From NCBI GenBank assembly GCA_034770075.1, contig CM068377.1, positions 69,356,358 to 69,420,357 of the forward strand: a stretch of 64,000 nt of DNA, read 5' to 3'. This DNA is from Aralia elata. Taxonomy: Eukaryota > Streptophyta > Magnoliopsida > Apiales > Araliaceae. The translations under genes and the position numbers were made by a program. Below are positions 35,059-46,027 of the stretch, one piece after another. Under the pieces are notes generated by a model, which worked only from the letters and a program-made list of their open reading frames with translations, made no database searches and had not been told where the DNA came from. How positions within the stretch are numbered: position 1 is the first letter of the stretch; each line of letters opens with the position of its first letter.

Positions 35059-35850
35059 CTAATTTCCAGTAGAACCACCATCATTCCATTTTTGTTTTTG
35101 GTTTCCTCCCCCATTGCTACCACTCGGCCTACTGTCGGTCTCATTCCTTTTCTTTTTCTGCTCCTGGTTGTATTTGGTTAATGCATCACTTCCTCCCTCT
35201 GCTATTATTGCTTTCTCTAACACCGCCGCAAACGTGTTGAGTTGAAACATAGAAACCCTACTATAAAGCCAAGGTTTCAATCCCTGCTCGAATCGTCTAT
35301 CCTTTCTCTCATCCGTGTTAACTTGATATGGTGAAAACCTCGCTAGTTCATTGAACCTTGCCGCATATTCTGGCACTGTCATTGTTCCTTGCTTAAGTTC
35401 GAGAAACTGAACCTCCATCTGGTTCTGAGCACTAGCCGGGAAATACATTTCGAAGAACATTTCTTTAAACCGATCCCACGGCATAACACCTTCTCCTGCT
35501 CTCGTCTTGTTGGCTTGCCACCAGTAACTGGCTTCCGACTTTAACATGAAAGTCGCAAAGGCAGTCTTCTGATCATTTCCAACCCTAGCAACTTCAAAAA
35601 CTTTTTTCATTTCCATTACCTAGGTTTGCGCTTCTATCGGATCCATTGTTCCCTTAAACTCAGGGGGACCAACGGCCTTAAAATCCTTAAAAGTCGTAGC
35701 TTGAGCTTGTGGTTGATTTGCAAAAACTCCAGTCAAAAGGTTCACTAGTTGCTGAACTGGGTTAACATTGGGTAGATTATTGTTATTGTTGTTAGTAGAC
35801 CCCTCTGGGGGTGGTTGCTGACGGGGTCGTCCAACTCTTCTTGGCGGCAT
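35059..35850 (-). pseudogene. gag: gag of gypsy-C
   Basis: ATG at 35850 begins MPPRRVGRPRQQPPPEG, followed by an Asn-rich linker and FKDFKAVGPPEFKGTMDP. A TAG at 35620 replaces the Trp found at this position in gypsy-A and gypsy-B. The capsid core continues with FATFMLKSEASYWW, FKEMFFEMYFPAS, LELKQGTMTVPEYAARFNEL and RRFEQGLKPWLYSRV. A second TAG at 35059 (probably from CAG) precedes a knuckle-like CATCGKNHAGVC. Apart from these two stops the frame is whole and leads straight into pol. Confidence 0.92.
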
Positions 35851-36136
35851 AATTCTATTAAAGACAACGCTTTTTAGACAATTGCTAATTTTTTTTAAGT
35901 ACTTATAACTTAATTAAAACATACTTAAATATTCAAAAGTAGAAACTTAACACATAACATTATTCAAAAAACTTCTTTATTCATTCATTCTCAAACTCAA
36001 AAGATAACATTTTACTATTTACATCATCATCTAAGAAGACAACTTCGGCATTTCACCATTAACATTTTATCCCATTATTTATATAAACTGGGATTTACAT
36101 TCAAAATACTTGTTATAATATTATTTCTCTAATAAC

Positions 36137-36928
36137 TTAGGAAGACAACCCTCGGCGCACAACCTCCTCACGTTCTTGCTCCATGATGCGAACTATAGTT
36201 CGGCGATCCACAAACCTCAGATGATCCTCTAACTGTGTTGGGTAATGGCGAACCTGGTCTTGAGCCCTATCTATCATCGTGTGGTAAATATACTCCATGT
36301 CATCGATCTTGAACTTCTTCGCACGAATCTCTCCTTTAGCACGATCCAATCGTTGAGAAACCCTAATGTGAGCGTCTTCAACCCTATTACGCATAGCAGT
36401 TTCCTCCTTCAGAGCTTCTTTTAACTCCTCCATCGTAATCTTCAATTGGCCGATCTCAGACTTTAATTCATCATTCTCAGTTTTTAGTTCACCATTTTCA
36501 GCCTTCACCACCTCATTCTCTGACTTCACCTTTTCATTTTCATCTAACAGTTGCTCCTGCTGACCCTCTGCGTGAACTAATTTCCATTCTACATCACCCA
36601 ACCGTACTTCTAAATCATAGATCTCTCCGTCCTTCTCCTCGATAGTAATTCGGCGCGTCTCTGACACTTCCTCCAACACTCTGAGTTGCTCCCGAAGTTC
36701 GACATTTTCATCATATAACTGCTCGTACATCAGCTCCTCGGGATCCTCCTCCTCTTCCTCTTCCTCCTGAATAGTGACCAGCCTCTGCCCAGGTGCTTCC
36801 ACAGTCACCAACCGTTCGCTGACAACATGAACATCTCTAACCTCCTCATCTCCAGGCTCTGGGATATCCTCCCTTAGCACTGGGATCTGCTCAACTCGAA
36901 CCTGACTAGTTTGTCCAACCTCCGACAT
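36137..36928 (-). CDS. Extra ORF upstream of gag in gypsy-C (263 aa, coiled coil)
   Basis: An unbroken frame between the PBS and gag, in the sense direction of gypsy-C. The N-terminal third is acidic and rich in Pro and Glu, with an EEEEEDPEE run. Residues of about 75-215 form a long predicted coiled coil with repeated ENGELKTENDELKSEIGQLK-type heptads. The C-terminus reads QVRHYPTQLEDHLRFVDRRT then IVRIMEQEREEV. There is no signal peptide or membrane segment, and I recognise no known family. An ORF at the same place in gypsy-B has the same acidic N-terminus and a similar C-terminal motif (YP, then a hydrophobic-DR segment, then MIQ). Its function is unknown; an accessory protein acting with Gag is a guess. 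The gag ATG is 287 bp downstream. Confidence 0.7.
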   Translation of the reverse strand: MSEVGQTSQVRVEQIPVLREDIPEPGDEEVRDVHVVSERLVTVEAPGQRLVTIQEEEEEEEDPEELMYEQLYDENVELREQLRVLEEVSETRRITIEEKDGEIYDLEVRLGDVEWKLVHAEGQQEQLLDENEKVKSENEVVKAENGELKTENDELKSEIGQLKITMEELKEALKEETAMRNRVEDAHIRVSQRLDRAKGEIRAKKFKIDDMEYIYHTMIDRAQDQVRHYPTQLEDHLRFVDRRTIVRIMEQEREEVVRRGLSS

Positions 36929-37138
36929 CCTGACATTAAAATATTTTAATTATTTAATCGATACTACTCGCGAGCACATTGGTTATTAAACACATAAGCA
37001 CATAGAATGTTTTATTATCTTCAATGAATCCCTTAATTCATCCCTTAATACTCGATAGGAGTTTAGCACCATTATCTTTGTGATTTCCTAAAAGGTTAAC
37101 TCCTAAGGTTTTTCCCCACTTACGGTTCTTAAACCTAT

Positions 37139-37151
37139 GGCTCTAATACCA
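37139..37151 (-). promoter_or_regulatory. Primer-binding site of gypsy-C
   Basis: Minus-strand TGGTATTAGAGCC, three bases after the LTR end (GTACCACA). It is the initiator-Met site with a C-to-T change. Confidence 0.88.
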
Positions 37152-37154
37152 ATC

Positions 37155-39980
37155 TGTGGTACCCCCAAATCCGGGTTACCTCAAACCACACAGATTTGGT
37201 GCTCACTATCCATACACAACCATTGTCTACCCATAAACAAAAGATTTTAAGTAAAGCAAACTAAATAATAAAGAAATATCTCCCATAAGAGGGTTACATA
37301 GTTTCTCAAAATAAGTCTTAGGTTCTCTAACCTTTATTACATCTCTTAAAATGCGGAAAGATAAATAAATAGCTAATAGGTCTCAATTACACAGCCACAT
37401 AAATAAAAATAACAAGTCTTCACGTAATAGCAAATCATCGTCACTTGTTCATTTTTCCTTTTCCTTTGCTAGTAGACGGCTCATTCTTTATCTCAGCTTT
37501 AGCTGCAAGGGTTTAGCATGCAAGGGTGAACAAAACAAGTGCCCACCAAAATAACAATGAATACTTTTCAAATAATCTAATTTGTACGGTATAACTTTTC
37601 TGCTGAATGATAATTAGGAATGGAAACGTCTGAAAGCTCAATAGAATATAAATAGAACTTCAAGATATACTAAGAGTGATATACTAAGGGTCACAAGACC
37701 TCGAACCATGTCCTAGGTTAACAGATAAGTTTGTTGTAACCTTTAACAGTTTAATAAACTAAAACTGGACTATTCATCTCGTACTCAGGGTGATCAGCCC
37801 GTTGTACAATATATTGTGCACAATCATTCAACGCTTTTGCGTAAGTATTCCCCTATACTAGGGTTGTTCTTCTCAGTTTATGTAATCTAAGGACTCAGTT
37901 CAACAAAATAGAATTTAAACAACTTAGATTATGATCAAAGATCAACAACAGTGATATACAATGATATAGATTTTGTATATCTAAGATATTAGAATAATGA
38001 CTTTAATTAACTTGAGCTTTGAATAACAAGAATCTAAAATCAGAAGTTTAAGGCATGCAATAATAACTTGCTAAATGAGAAAGTAGGATTTAGAAGCTTG
38101 CATAAACTGGAATCGAGGTAAGATAAGAACACTTGCGTCAAGTAAATTTAAGATTTAAAACATGTTTAGTGTAAAAGAGTTGAGAATAGGAAACTTGCCT
38201 CCTGTGTAGTTGTCCTAATTACAAACCATGTACAATAAAAAACCTACATATTCCGTTTGTATAGCAACAAAAATAATTAGTTACAATATTCACGTACATT
38301 AACACTCCAATCCTCATCTCAATTTCCAATTAATCACTGATTATCAATCCTATTTCAGAAGCTACAAGCTTAGCTACAACAACATAACACTTTAAGAATC
38401 CCAAAACTTATCTTTAAGTTAAGGTATAACTACTTTATATTTAATCATCATTAAATATTCACTTAGAATCCATCTTAACATCTTGGTATTCATTTATTAT
38501 ATTAATTTAAGTTTTAATCCTGCATAGAGTGAGACATCACAGTTACCAAAAAAAAATTAAAAAAAAATAACTTTTCCAGCAATGATCTCGCCGAGGCGAG
38601 AATTTGCTTTACAATTTTCTCGCCGGGGCGAGAGTTTGCTTTAAAATTTTCTCGTCGGGGTGAGAGTTTTCCATACAATTTTCTCCCCGAGGCAAGAAAC
38701 TTGACTGCAACCTCCCACAGTTCGCGAACCAGCGAAACACAGACCAAATTTTCCAAATTCTATCATCCAACACATAAACTAAACATACCCAGACACCAAA
38801 CATGTTATAAAACAATTGCCCAACATGTTTCTAAACATTCTAACCATTATAATACACATAATCAACCAATTAGAACCCAAAATTCTCTGTTTATACAAAA
38901 TATTCATATTTTGGCCTATTTGATAAAATTTAACACTGTGAATTCATCTCTAAACCATTTTAATCCATTCCACTTGCATTCTTTTTGTTATTCATCATAT
39001 TAACACAATCAAAAGTCAATTTACTGATTAATATCCGAATTGAACATGAAATTTTATACATGTAAGCCATACATGAAAGTGAAACTTTGTTTTAAAGCAT
39101 GTTTTCATGGATTGATACCCACAAATTGATTTATAAACATTATATAATCGCCTAATACATGTTTTCTATCAATTACACCAAATAATTCATACATTGAGCA
39201 AATAAATTTACATACAGAGAAATAAAAATACATACAGAGAAGAAATAGTTTTACAGTAAAGTGTTTTGAGAAAATTATAACTAGGATTTAGAATTCACCT
39301 TCTATTGTTTTGTTAATCCTCCTTATTAGAATTCTTGCTCCCAATTTCCAAGCTTCACCTCAATTTCTCCTTTCTTCTCTAAATTTTGTTTTTGTTTAGG
39401 TTATGGAAGTAAACTGACTTCACGTGGTTTTTATCAGTTCACCAGTTACAAACCCAAATAGCCTTGTCAGTTAAAAAAAAACTAAAGGGACACAAAGCCT
39501 TGTTTGGCTAGACCTTAAAGAAAAACTCATTTTTACCAATCAAGAGCCACAAGGCCCTGTTTGGTTTAGCTAAATAAAACTCTTCTTCCATTTATTTTAA
39601 TAACTCATTATACTATATAGTTTTAATTGTCACACTAACAATTTAATTAAACCTATTATTAAATAAATCTAATTAAATCTTACTAATTCAATTATAACTT
39701 TTATTTGATCAATACCATTATGCCAAATAAATTATTTTATTCAAATAAATCATTTACTCAAATAAATCAATTAATCATCTAATTTAATTATTAAATTAAA
39801 TTAGAATAACTACATCAAATCACATTCAAATAACATCTAACACAATTACTCATAACATGAATTACTCCACAATAACTTTATTACTTATTTATTTTACTCA
39901 ATAAATAAATTAATAATAAAATATTTATTAACTCAAAAAATAAATATTTTAAATTATTTACAAAATTCACAATCGTTACA
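37155..39980 (-). repeat. 5' LTR of gypsy-C (2.83 kb)
   Basis: Partner of 28384-31241. It carries four hairpin units at 38585-38700 where the other LTR has five, and lacks an 18-base stretch near 39090. Its inner end reads TGTGGTACCCCC where the partner has TGTGACACCCCC. The gypsy-B LTR resumes at 39981 with the duplicated TAATA. Confidence 0.95.
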
Positions 39981-40455
39981 TAATATATTATGATCCTTTA
40001 TTTCATCGAATGCGTTATACTCTGATCTTTATTTTCTTTAGCATAGTTGTACTAAGTAAATACAGTATCTATACGAACTATACATCTAAATGAGGGTATT
40101 TAAATGATATTGAAAGTCCTATAAGCTCTGAGGTTACACTTAATGAGCGTTGGTAAGGTGCCATCTTTACCGGAATGTGCCCCTCAGTTCTATGGACAAT
40201 CTTATTATTAATACTGTGAATGTCAGATAGATAAGGAATATCGATATAATAGAGATATTCATTAGATATGAATCTATACATCCAAGTGAGGGTATCCAAA
40301 CACAGACAACGTTCTGGCCGAAACTAGTACCTATTATAGGATACTGTGAACCTTGGATAGATAGAAGTCATGTTTTATTGAATATTTATAGTTGTTTAGC
40401 TTCACGTGAGCACCAGATCTGCTACAGGGGAGTGTAGAAATTTGGGGGTGTCACA
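39981..40455 (+). repeat. 5' LTR of gypsy-B, last part
   Basis: Continues the LTR after gypsy-C and ends GGGGGTGTCACA at 40455. It matches 49546-50014. A 73-codon minus-strand frame (40078-40299) is also present in the 3' LTR but contains a duplicated DNA segment and has no family features, so I do not call it a gene. Confidence 0.93.
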
Positions 40456-40458
40456 GGT

Positions 40459-40470
40459 TGGTATCAGAGC
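40459..40470 (+). promoter_or_regulatory. Primer-binding site of gypsy-B
   Basis: TGGTATCAGAGC, a perfect initiator-Met tRNA site, three bases after the LTR. Confidence 0.93.
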
Positions 40471-40626
40471 TGTAGATTATAGCTCTAAGGTAGTCAGGAA
40501 ATACCTTAGGATATAGTCTTTGAGTCTGTAAAATACTTAACTATACATAAAATAATCTTAAAAGCTTTATATTATGTGTAAATTTGCTTCGCGTTAATAC
40601 TAAACAAACTAAAATTCTTTTGTAGG

Positions 40627-41202
40627 ATGGCAGTAGTAGATCAACACATGGTAGGATGGCTATCAGATAGTGAGCCAGATGAGGTTCTAGATTATGAGCC
40701 AGCTACTCTTGAGTTGGATCCAAAGGAGGAACCAGAAGAGGAAGAACTCCTGCATGATCAGGAGATATTAGAGGCTGAGGAGGCTGATCATCCCATAGAT
40801 GGACAACTAGTAGACCCGGATCCAGATGAGGTAATTGGAGCAAGTCAGATGATGTGTGTCGACAGACACGAGGAGATAGTGACCAGGTTAGTCCAGCAGT
40901 CAGTCGTAGGTCTAGAGGCGGCCAATTTTCGAGCCTATGTAGCTGAAGGATTATTGGAATGTGAGAGAGATAACACTCGCCGTCTTAGGACACTTTTCCA
41001 AAATGCTCAGAAAGAAAGGCAAGAGGCCCAAATGTATTTGTACCGAGCGGACAAGGGATGCCAAGAGACATTCGGTAACTTACAACATCGGGTGCTAAAG
41101 TACCCAGTAGAGGTGAACAGGGTGGATTATATGATTGACCGATTAGTGGTCTGTCATATGATTCAAGATGCTTCTAAGGAGGCACGTGATCGTTCGGTTT
41201 AG
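40627..41202 (+). CDS. Extra ORF upstream of gag in gypsy-B (191 aa, acidic)
   Basis: An unbroken frame from ATG 40627 (MAVVDQHMVGWLSDSEPDEV) located between PBS and gag. The first 75 residues are very acidic (DPKEEPEEEELLHDQEILEA). The middle (aa 85-150) is helical and charged, and could form a coiled coil. The C-terminus reads NLQHRVLKYPVEVNRVDYMI then DRLVVCHMIQDASKEA. Position, acidic start, helical middle and the YP...DR...MIQ-like end match the ORF of gypsy-C at 36137-36928. I know of no named family. Nearby gag carries several stops while this ORF has none, although its short length makes that weak evidence of selection. The gag ATG follows 215 bp downstream. Confidence 0.68.
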   Translation: MAVVDQHMVGWLSDSEPDEVLDYEPATLELDPKEEPEEEELLHDQEILEAEEADHPIDGQLVDPDPDEVIGASQMMCVDRHEEIVTRLVQQSVVGLEAANFRAYVAEGLLECERDNTRRLRTLFQNAQKERQEAQMYLYRADKGCQETFGNLQHRVLKYPVEVNRVDYMIDRLVVCHMIQDASKEARDRSV

Positions 41203-41417
41203 TTTAGTACTTAAGTTTGTTTGTTGTAGTTGTATTATAAGAATTTTGGAGTTGTAAAATAGGAAATCTGTTGTATTAACTAGTGGTAGTATAAACCACT
41301 AGTCGAATATGTAACCGTTTTGCATGTTATATACAAATTGCGTTTTTACAATCAAATTGTTAGTTCTATGTGTAGCGTATCCTTGTATTTATACACGTTT
41401 TTCTTTATTTTAGAGTC

Positions 41418-42558
41418 ATGGCATCAGGACGAAGAACCCAGACCAGAAATAAAACCACTGAACCAAACCCAACTCAACAACTGGTAGATTTACTGTTAGG
41501 AGCCTTACAAGGTCAACCACCACACTAGCCTAACCCAAATAATCCACATAGATCGGCATTTAAGGATTTTAAAACCGTTGGACCACCTGAGTTCAAAGGG
41601 ATTACTGATCCAGTTGAAGCTCAAATTTGGATTACCGAAATGGAGAAGTTTTTCACGGTAACTAATGTAAGGAAGAACAGAAGACCATATTTGCAACCTT
41701 TTTCCTAAAAGGTGAGGCAAACTTTTGGTGGAAAACCACAAAAACTAGGGCTGGTGAAGGGATAATTCCGTGGGTAAGATTTAAAGACCTGTTCTTTGAA
41801 AATTACTTTCCACAAACAATGCAGGACAGAATGGAAGTAAAATTCTTAGAGTTAAAATAAGGGGATATGACTGTATCTCAGTATACAGCTAAATTTAATG
41901 AGTTGTCTCGTTTTGCTTCACATCAAGTAAACTCTGAGACGAGAAAAACTAGAAGATTTGAGGAAGGGTTAAAGCCTCAGATAAGGAGTAAAATATCAAT
42001 CTTCCAATTAAAGACGTTTTCAGAGATTCTTGAGAAGTCTGTTATAGCTGAGATCGAGAATGAAAATCTTCTCAAGTTTCATAAGGAGAAGAGGAGTCAA
42101 AATGAAGGTGGAAAGTTTAAAGGAGAAGTTAGTACAGGGGGTACTAATAACAACAAGAGGAAGTGGGATACCACTTTTTCTACCAACTTTGGAAGAAAGG
42201 GGAATAATTATAATAACAACAACACCAACAGAAACCAGAATAATAATAATAGGGTAGGACGTTGTGTCACATGTGGAAAGAACCACCAAGGAGTGTGCCG
42301 TAGAGGGGTGGTTACTTGTTATAGTTGTGGTCAAGAGGGATATTATTCCTCTGATTGTCCCAAAAGGATTAATAATAACACCAATTAGGGAAATCAGAAT
42401 TTTAAATGTTATATTTGTGGCACAACGGGTCACATATCGAGGAATTGTCCAAGGAATAGGAACCAAATAGGGGAGGAAATCAAGCCCCAAACAACACCCT
42501 CAAACCTACAGTAGCAGGAGCTGGAGGTCCGAGTCGTCCAACCGCCAGAACGTTTAAT
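41418..42558 (+). pseudogene. gag: gag of gypsy-B
   Basis: ATG 41418 starts MASGRRTQTRNKTTEPNP. A TAG at 41526 interrupts the N-terminal linker, then FKDFKTVGPPEFKGITDPVE. A frameshift at about 41668 precedes FATFFLKGEANFWWKTTK and FFENYFPQTMQ, and a TAA at 41858 sits in LELK-stop-GDMT. The rest (41867-42388) is open: RRFEEGLKPQIRSKI, an Asn-rich linker, CVTCGKNHQGVC and CYSCGQEGYYSSDC, where the knuckle His is Tyr. A TAG at 42386 and a frameshift near 42472 separate the last knuckle (CYICGTTGHISRNC) from protease. Confidence 0.92.
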
Positions 42559-45500
42559 ATGACGATGAGGGATGCTGTTGCTGCACCAGACGTGGTAACA
42601 TGTATCATCCCTATCGACACTTTAAATGCATATGTGTTGTTCGACTCTGGTGCTACTTGTTCATTCGTATCTAATAGCTTTGCTAAGAAGTTGAAAATAC
42701 CATGCGAAGACTTAGACATACCTTTCAATGTGGAAATTGCTAATAGAGAGATAATTCCCGTTAAAACTGTATATAAAGGTTGGAACGTAGAGATTAAAGG
42801 ACACAAGTTTCTTGTGGACCTCTTTCCTATACAGCTCGGGGAATTCGATATAATCTTAGGCAGGGATTGGTTGGTTAATCATAATGCAATGATTGATTGT
42901 CATCGGAAACGTGTAAACCTGTTGACTGAGTCGAAGTCAAAGGTAGTGTTCAACGGTAGTTGTTCACCTAAGCGATCTCGATGTTTGACAGTAATGCAAG
43001 CAGAAAGATTACTTAGGAAGGGTTGTACAGGTTATTTAGCATATATAGTATATACTCAAAAAGAAGGTGCAAAGTTAAATCAAATACCTGTAGTTAGAGA
43101 ATTTCCGGATGTATTCCAAGATGATTTACCAGGTTTACCTTCGGATAGAGAGATTGAATTTGTTATCGATCTTGCACCTGGTGTGGCGCCAGTTTCCAAA
43201 GCACCGTACAGGATGGCACCTGTAGAGTTGAAGGAGTTACTTGTGCAGTTACAAGAACTCTTAGACAAGAAGTACATACAACCCAGTGTTTCACCATGGG
43301 GAGCACCGGTATTGTTTATAAAGAAGAAGGATAGTACGTTAAGGTTATGCATTGACTATAGAGAATTAAATAAGTTAACCATAAAGAACAAATATCCTTT
43401 ACCACGAATTGACGATTTGTTTGACCAGATGAAAGGGGTTGAACACTTTTCGAAGATCGACCTACGATCAGGTTATCATCAATTAAAGGTAAGAAAAGAA
43501 GATGTGCCGAAGACAGCGTTTAGGACATGCTACGGACATTATGAGTTTCTTGTGATGTCTTTTGGATTAACAAATGCGCCGGCAGCATTCATGGACTTGA
43601 TGAACCGAGTGTTTAAGCCATGCTTAGACAAATTTGTCGTAGTGTTCATCGATGATATTTTAGTATACTCGAGAACAAAAGAGGAGCATGCTGAACACTT
43701 AAGGAGCGTATTAGAGATATTACGCAAGGAACAACTTTATGCAAAGTTTTCCAAATGTGAATTCTGGTTGGAAAGAGTTCAATTCTTGGGTCATGTAATT
43801 GACAAGAATGGGATTGCAGTAGATCCAACAAAGATAGAAGCGGTTGTAAATTGGGAACAGCCAATAACTCCAACAGAAGTGCGAAGTTTTCTCGGTTTAG
43901 TAGGGTACTATAGACGTTTTATACAAGATTTCTCAAAGATAGCGACCCCGCTAACTAATTTAACTCGAAAGACAGTGAAATACGTCTGGACAGATAAATG
44001 TGGGGAAAGCTTCCAAGAGTTAAAAAAGCGGTTAAACATGGCACCAGTGTTATCTTTGCCAGATGATACAGGCGGCCTTGTAGTTTATAGTGATGCGTCA
44101 CACAAGGGATTAGGTTGTGTGTTAATGCAACATGAGAAAGTGATTGCATATGCATCAAGACAACTCAAAGATTATGAGAAGAGGTATCCTACACATGATC
44201 TGGAGTTAGCCGCTGTAGTATTTGCTTTAAAAATTTGGAGGCATTACTTGTACGGAGAGAAGTGTGAAATATACACAGATCACAAGAGTCTGAAGTATAT
44301 ATTCACTCAGAAAGAGTTAAACATGCGGTAGAGGAGATGGCTACAGTTGATAAAAGATTTTGACTGTGAAATTTTATATCATCCAGGGAAAGCCAACGTC
44401 GTAGCAGACGCGTTAAGTAGGAAGAACCAAAAAAAGTTGAATATAATCACCAACAACGAAGTACTCATAAAAGAGTTTAACAAACTTGAGATCGAGGTAA
44501 GAGTTCCAGTGAATTCTACCCAAAGGTTATTTGTTGTGGATAATGGTTTAACTTTGTTGGAGAAAGTCAAGAGACTACAGGAGACAGATGTAGAGTGTCA
44601 AAAGTGTAAGGCTGAAATAACCCATAAAAAGAATGTCAAATTTAGAGTGGACAAAGATGGAGTACTAATATACGAAAATAAAATTTGGGTACCTTCAGTA
44701 CAAGAACTAAAAGACGAAATACTGAATGAAGCCCACAGTTCTAAATTCGCTGTACATGCAGGGAGTACAAAAATGTACAAAGACTTGAGCCAATATTTTT
44801 GGTGGTCTAACATGAAAAGAGAAATAGCAGAGTGGGTAAGTAGATGTTTAACGTGTCAAAGGGTTAAAGCTGAACACCAAAAGCCGAGTGGATTATTACA
44901 ACCCTTAGAAATTCATGAGTGGAAATGGGAGCACATTACCATGGATTTTATTATAGGTCTTCCAAATACACATAAAGGTCACAATGCCATTTGGGTAATT
45001 GTAGATCGTCTTACCAAATCAGCTCATTTTCTAACCATCAAAATCAACTTCAGTCTTGACCAGTTAGCCAAACTTTACATCAATGAAATTATTTCTAGAC
45101 ATGGAGTCCCTGTTTCTATAGTATCAGACCGAGATCCACGATTTACTTCAAATTTTTGGACGAGTCTCCAGAAAAATTTAGGAACTCAGTTGAGATTAAA
45201 CACAACATACCATCCACAAACTGACGGTCAGAGTGAGAGAACCATTCAAACATTGGAAGACATGTTGCGCGCTTGCATCATGGATTTCAAGGGAAGTTGG
45301 GAAGATCAATTACCTTTGGTAGAATTTGCCTACAACAATAGCTACCATGCCAGTATAGGAATGCCACCATTTGAAGCTTTATATGGAAGAAAATGTAGGA
45401 CGCCTTTATGTTGGGACGAGGTTGGTGAGCGACAAATGCTAGGACCCGAAATAGTTCAACAAACCGTTAAGGTAGTTCGAATTATATGAGGAAGATTACA

Positions 45501-45981
45501 AGTGTCTCAAGATCGACAGAAGAAATATGCAGATCAACACAGGAAGCTAAAAGATTTCGATATCGGTAGTCACGTCTTTTTAAAAGTTTCTCCGTGGAAG
45601 GGCAAAATACGTTTCGGCAATAAAGGAAAATTGAGTCCACGATTTATTGGACTATTCCAAATATTAAGAAAGATAGGTGAAGTAGCTTATGAGGTAGCCT
45701 TACCTCCTGAGTTAGAACATATCCATAACGTGTTTCATGTGTCCGTGTTACGACCATACAAACCTGATTATAAACATGTTATCGATTACGAACCTATTCA
45801 GATCGAGAAAGATTTATCTTATGAGGAAGTTCCTATCGAAATCATAGATAGGAAAGAACAACATCTACAAAATAAAGTGATCCCTTCAATTAAAGTTATA
45901 TGGAGGAATCAAAACATAGGGGAAGCTACGTGGGAACTCGAGAGTAAAATGCGAGATAATTACCCACACTTGTTTTTATAA
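42559..45981 (+). pseudogene. pol: pol of gypsy-B (protease to chromodomain-like tail)
   Basis: Three in-frame blocks. In 42559-44331: protease DSGAT (aa 29-33), RT with LCIDYRELNKL and FIDDIL (aa 363-368), RNase H with YSDASHKGLG and TDHKSLKYIF. A TAG at 44329, in place of CAG in MRQRRW, splits it from 44347-45489: integrase with YHPGKANVVADALSRK, HX..H..CLTCQRVKAEH, VSDRDPRFTSNFW and YHPQTDGQSERTIQ (D, D, E present). A TGA at 45487, probably from CGA, precedes 45502-45981: VSPWKGKIRFG, LRPYKPDYKHVI and the chromodomain-like VIWRNQNIGEATWELE, ending at TAA 45979. Only two stops separate it from an intact pol. Confidence 0.95.
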
Positions 45982-46013
45982 TCTGTACCGTAATTTCGAG
46001 GACAAAATTCTTA

Positions 46014-46027
46014 TTAGTGGGGGTGAA
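46014..46027 (+). promoter_or_regulatory. Polypurine tract of gypsy-B
   Basis: TTAGTGGGGGTGAA abuts the 3' LTR, and TTTCGAGGACAAAATT lies 15 bases upstream, a block usual between pol and LTR in this lineage. Confidence 0.87.

Larger units (their letters stand above)
28384..39980 (-). mobile_element. gypsy-C, Tekay-like chromovirus inserted in the gypsy-B 5' LTR
   Basis: Complete minus-strand element of 11.6 kb: 5' LTR 39980-37155, PBS, extra ORF 36928-36137, gag, pol, polypurine tract, 3' LTR 31241-28384. TAATA is duplicated at 28379-28383 and 39981-39985, and the gypsy-B 3' LTR shows the empty site (about 49546). The two LTRs differ by a few percent by eye plus small indels. Three stops, a further TGA and one frameshift in pol, plus stops in gag, make it defective. 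Confidence 0.96.

Noticed and set aside
34541..35181. Plus-strand ORFs opposite gypsy-C gag/pol
   Set aside because: Shadow frames of the minus-strand polyprotein without their own motifs. The same holds for the frames opposite gypsy-B and gypsy-A pol.
40078..40299. 73-codon minus-strand ORF conserved in both gypsy-B LTRs (also 49637-49858)
   Set aside because: LTR copies are identical by descent, so conservation is not independent. It contains a duplicated segment at both ends and no recognisable domain.
40459..40470. tRNA gene suspected from TGGTATCAGAGC
   Set aside because: Only the 12-base primer site is present; there is no cloverleaf around it. The same applies at 17804, 37139, 12877, 20281 and 5972.
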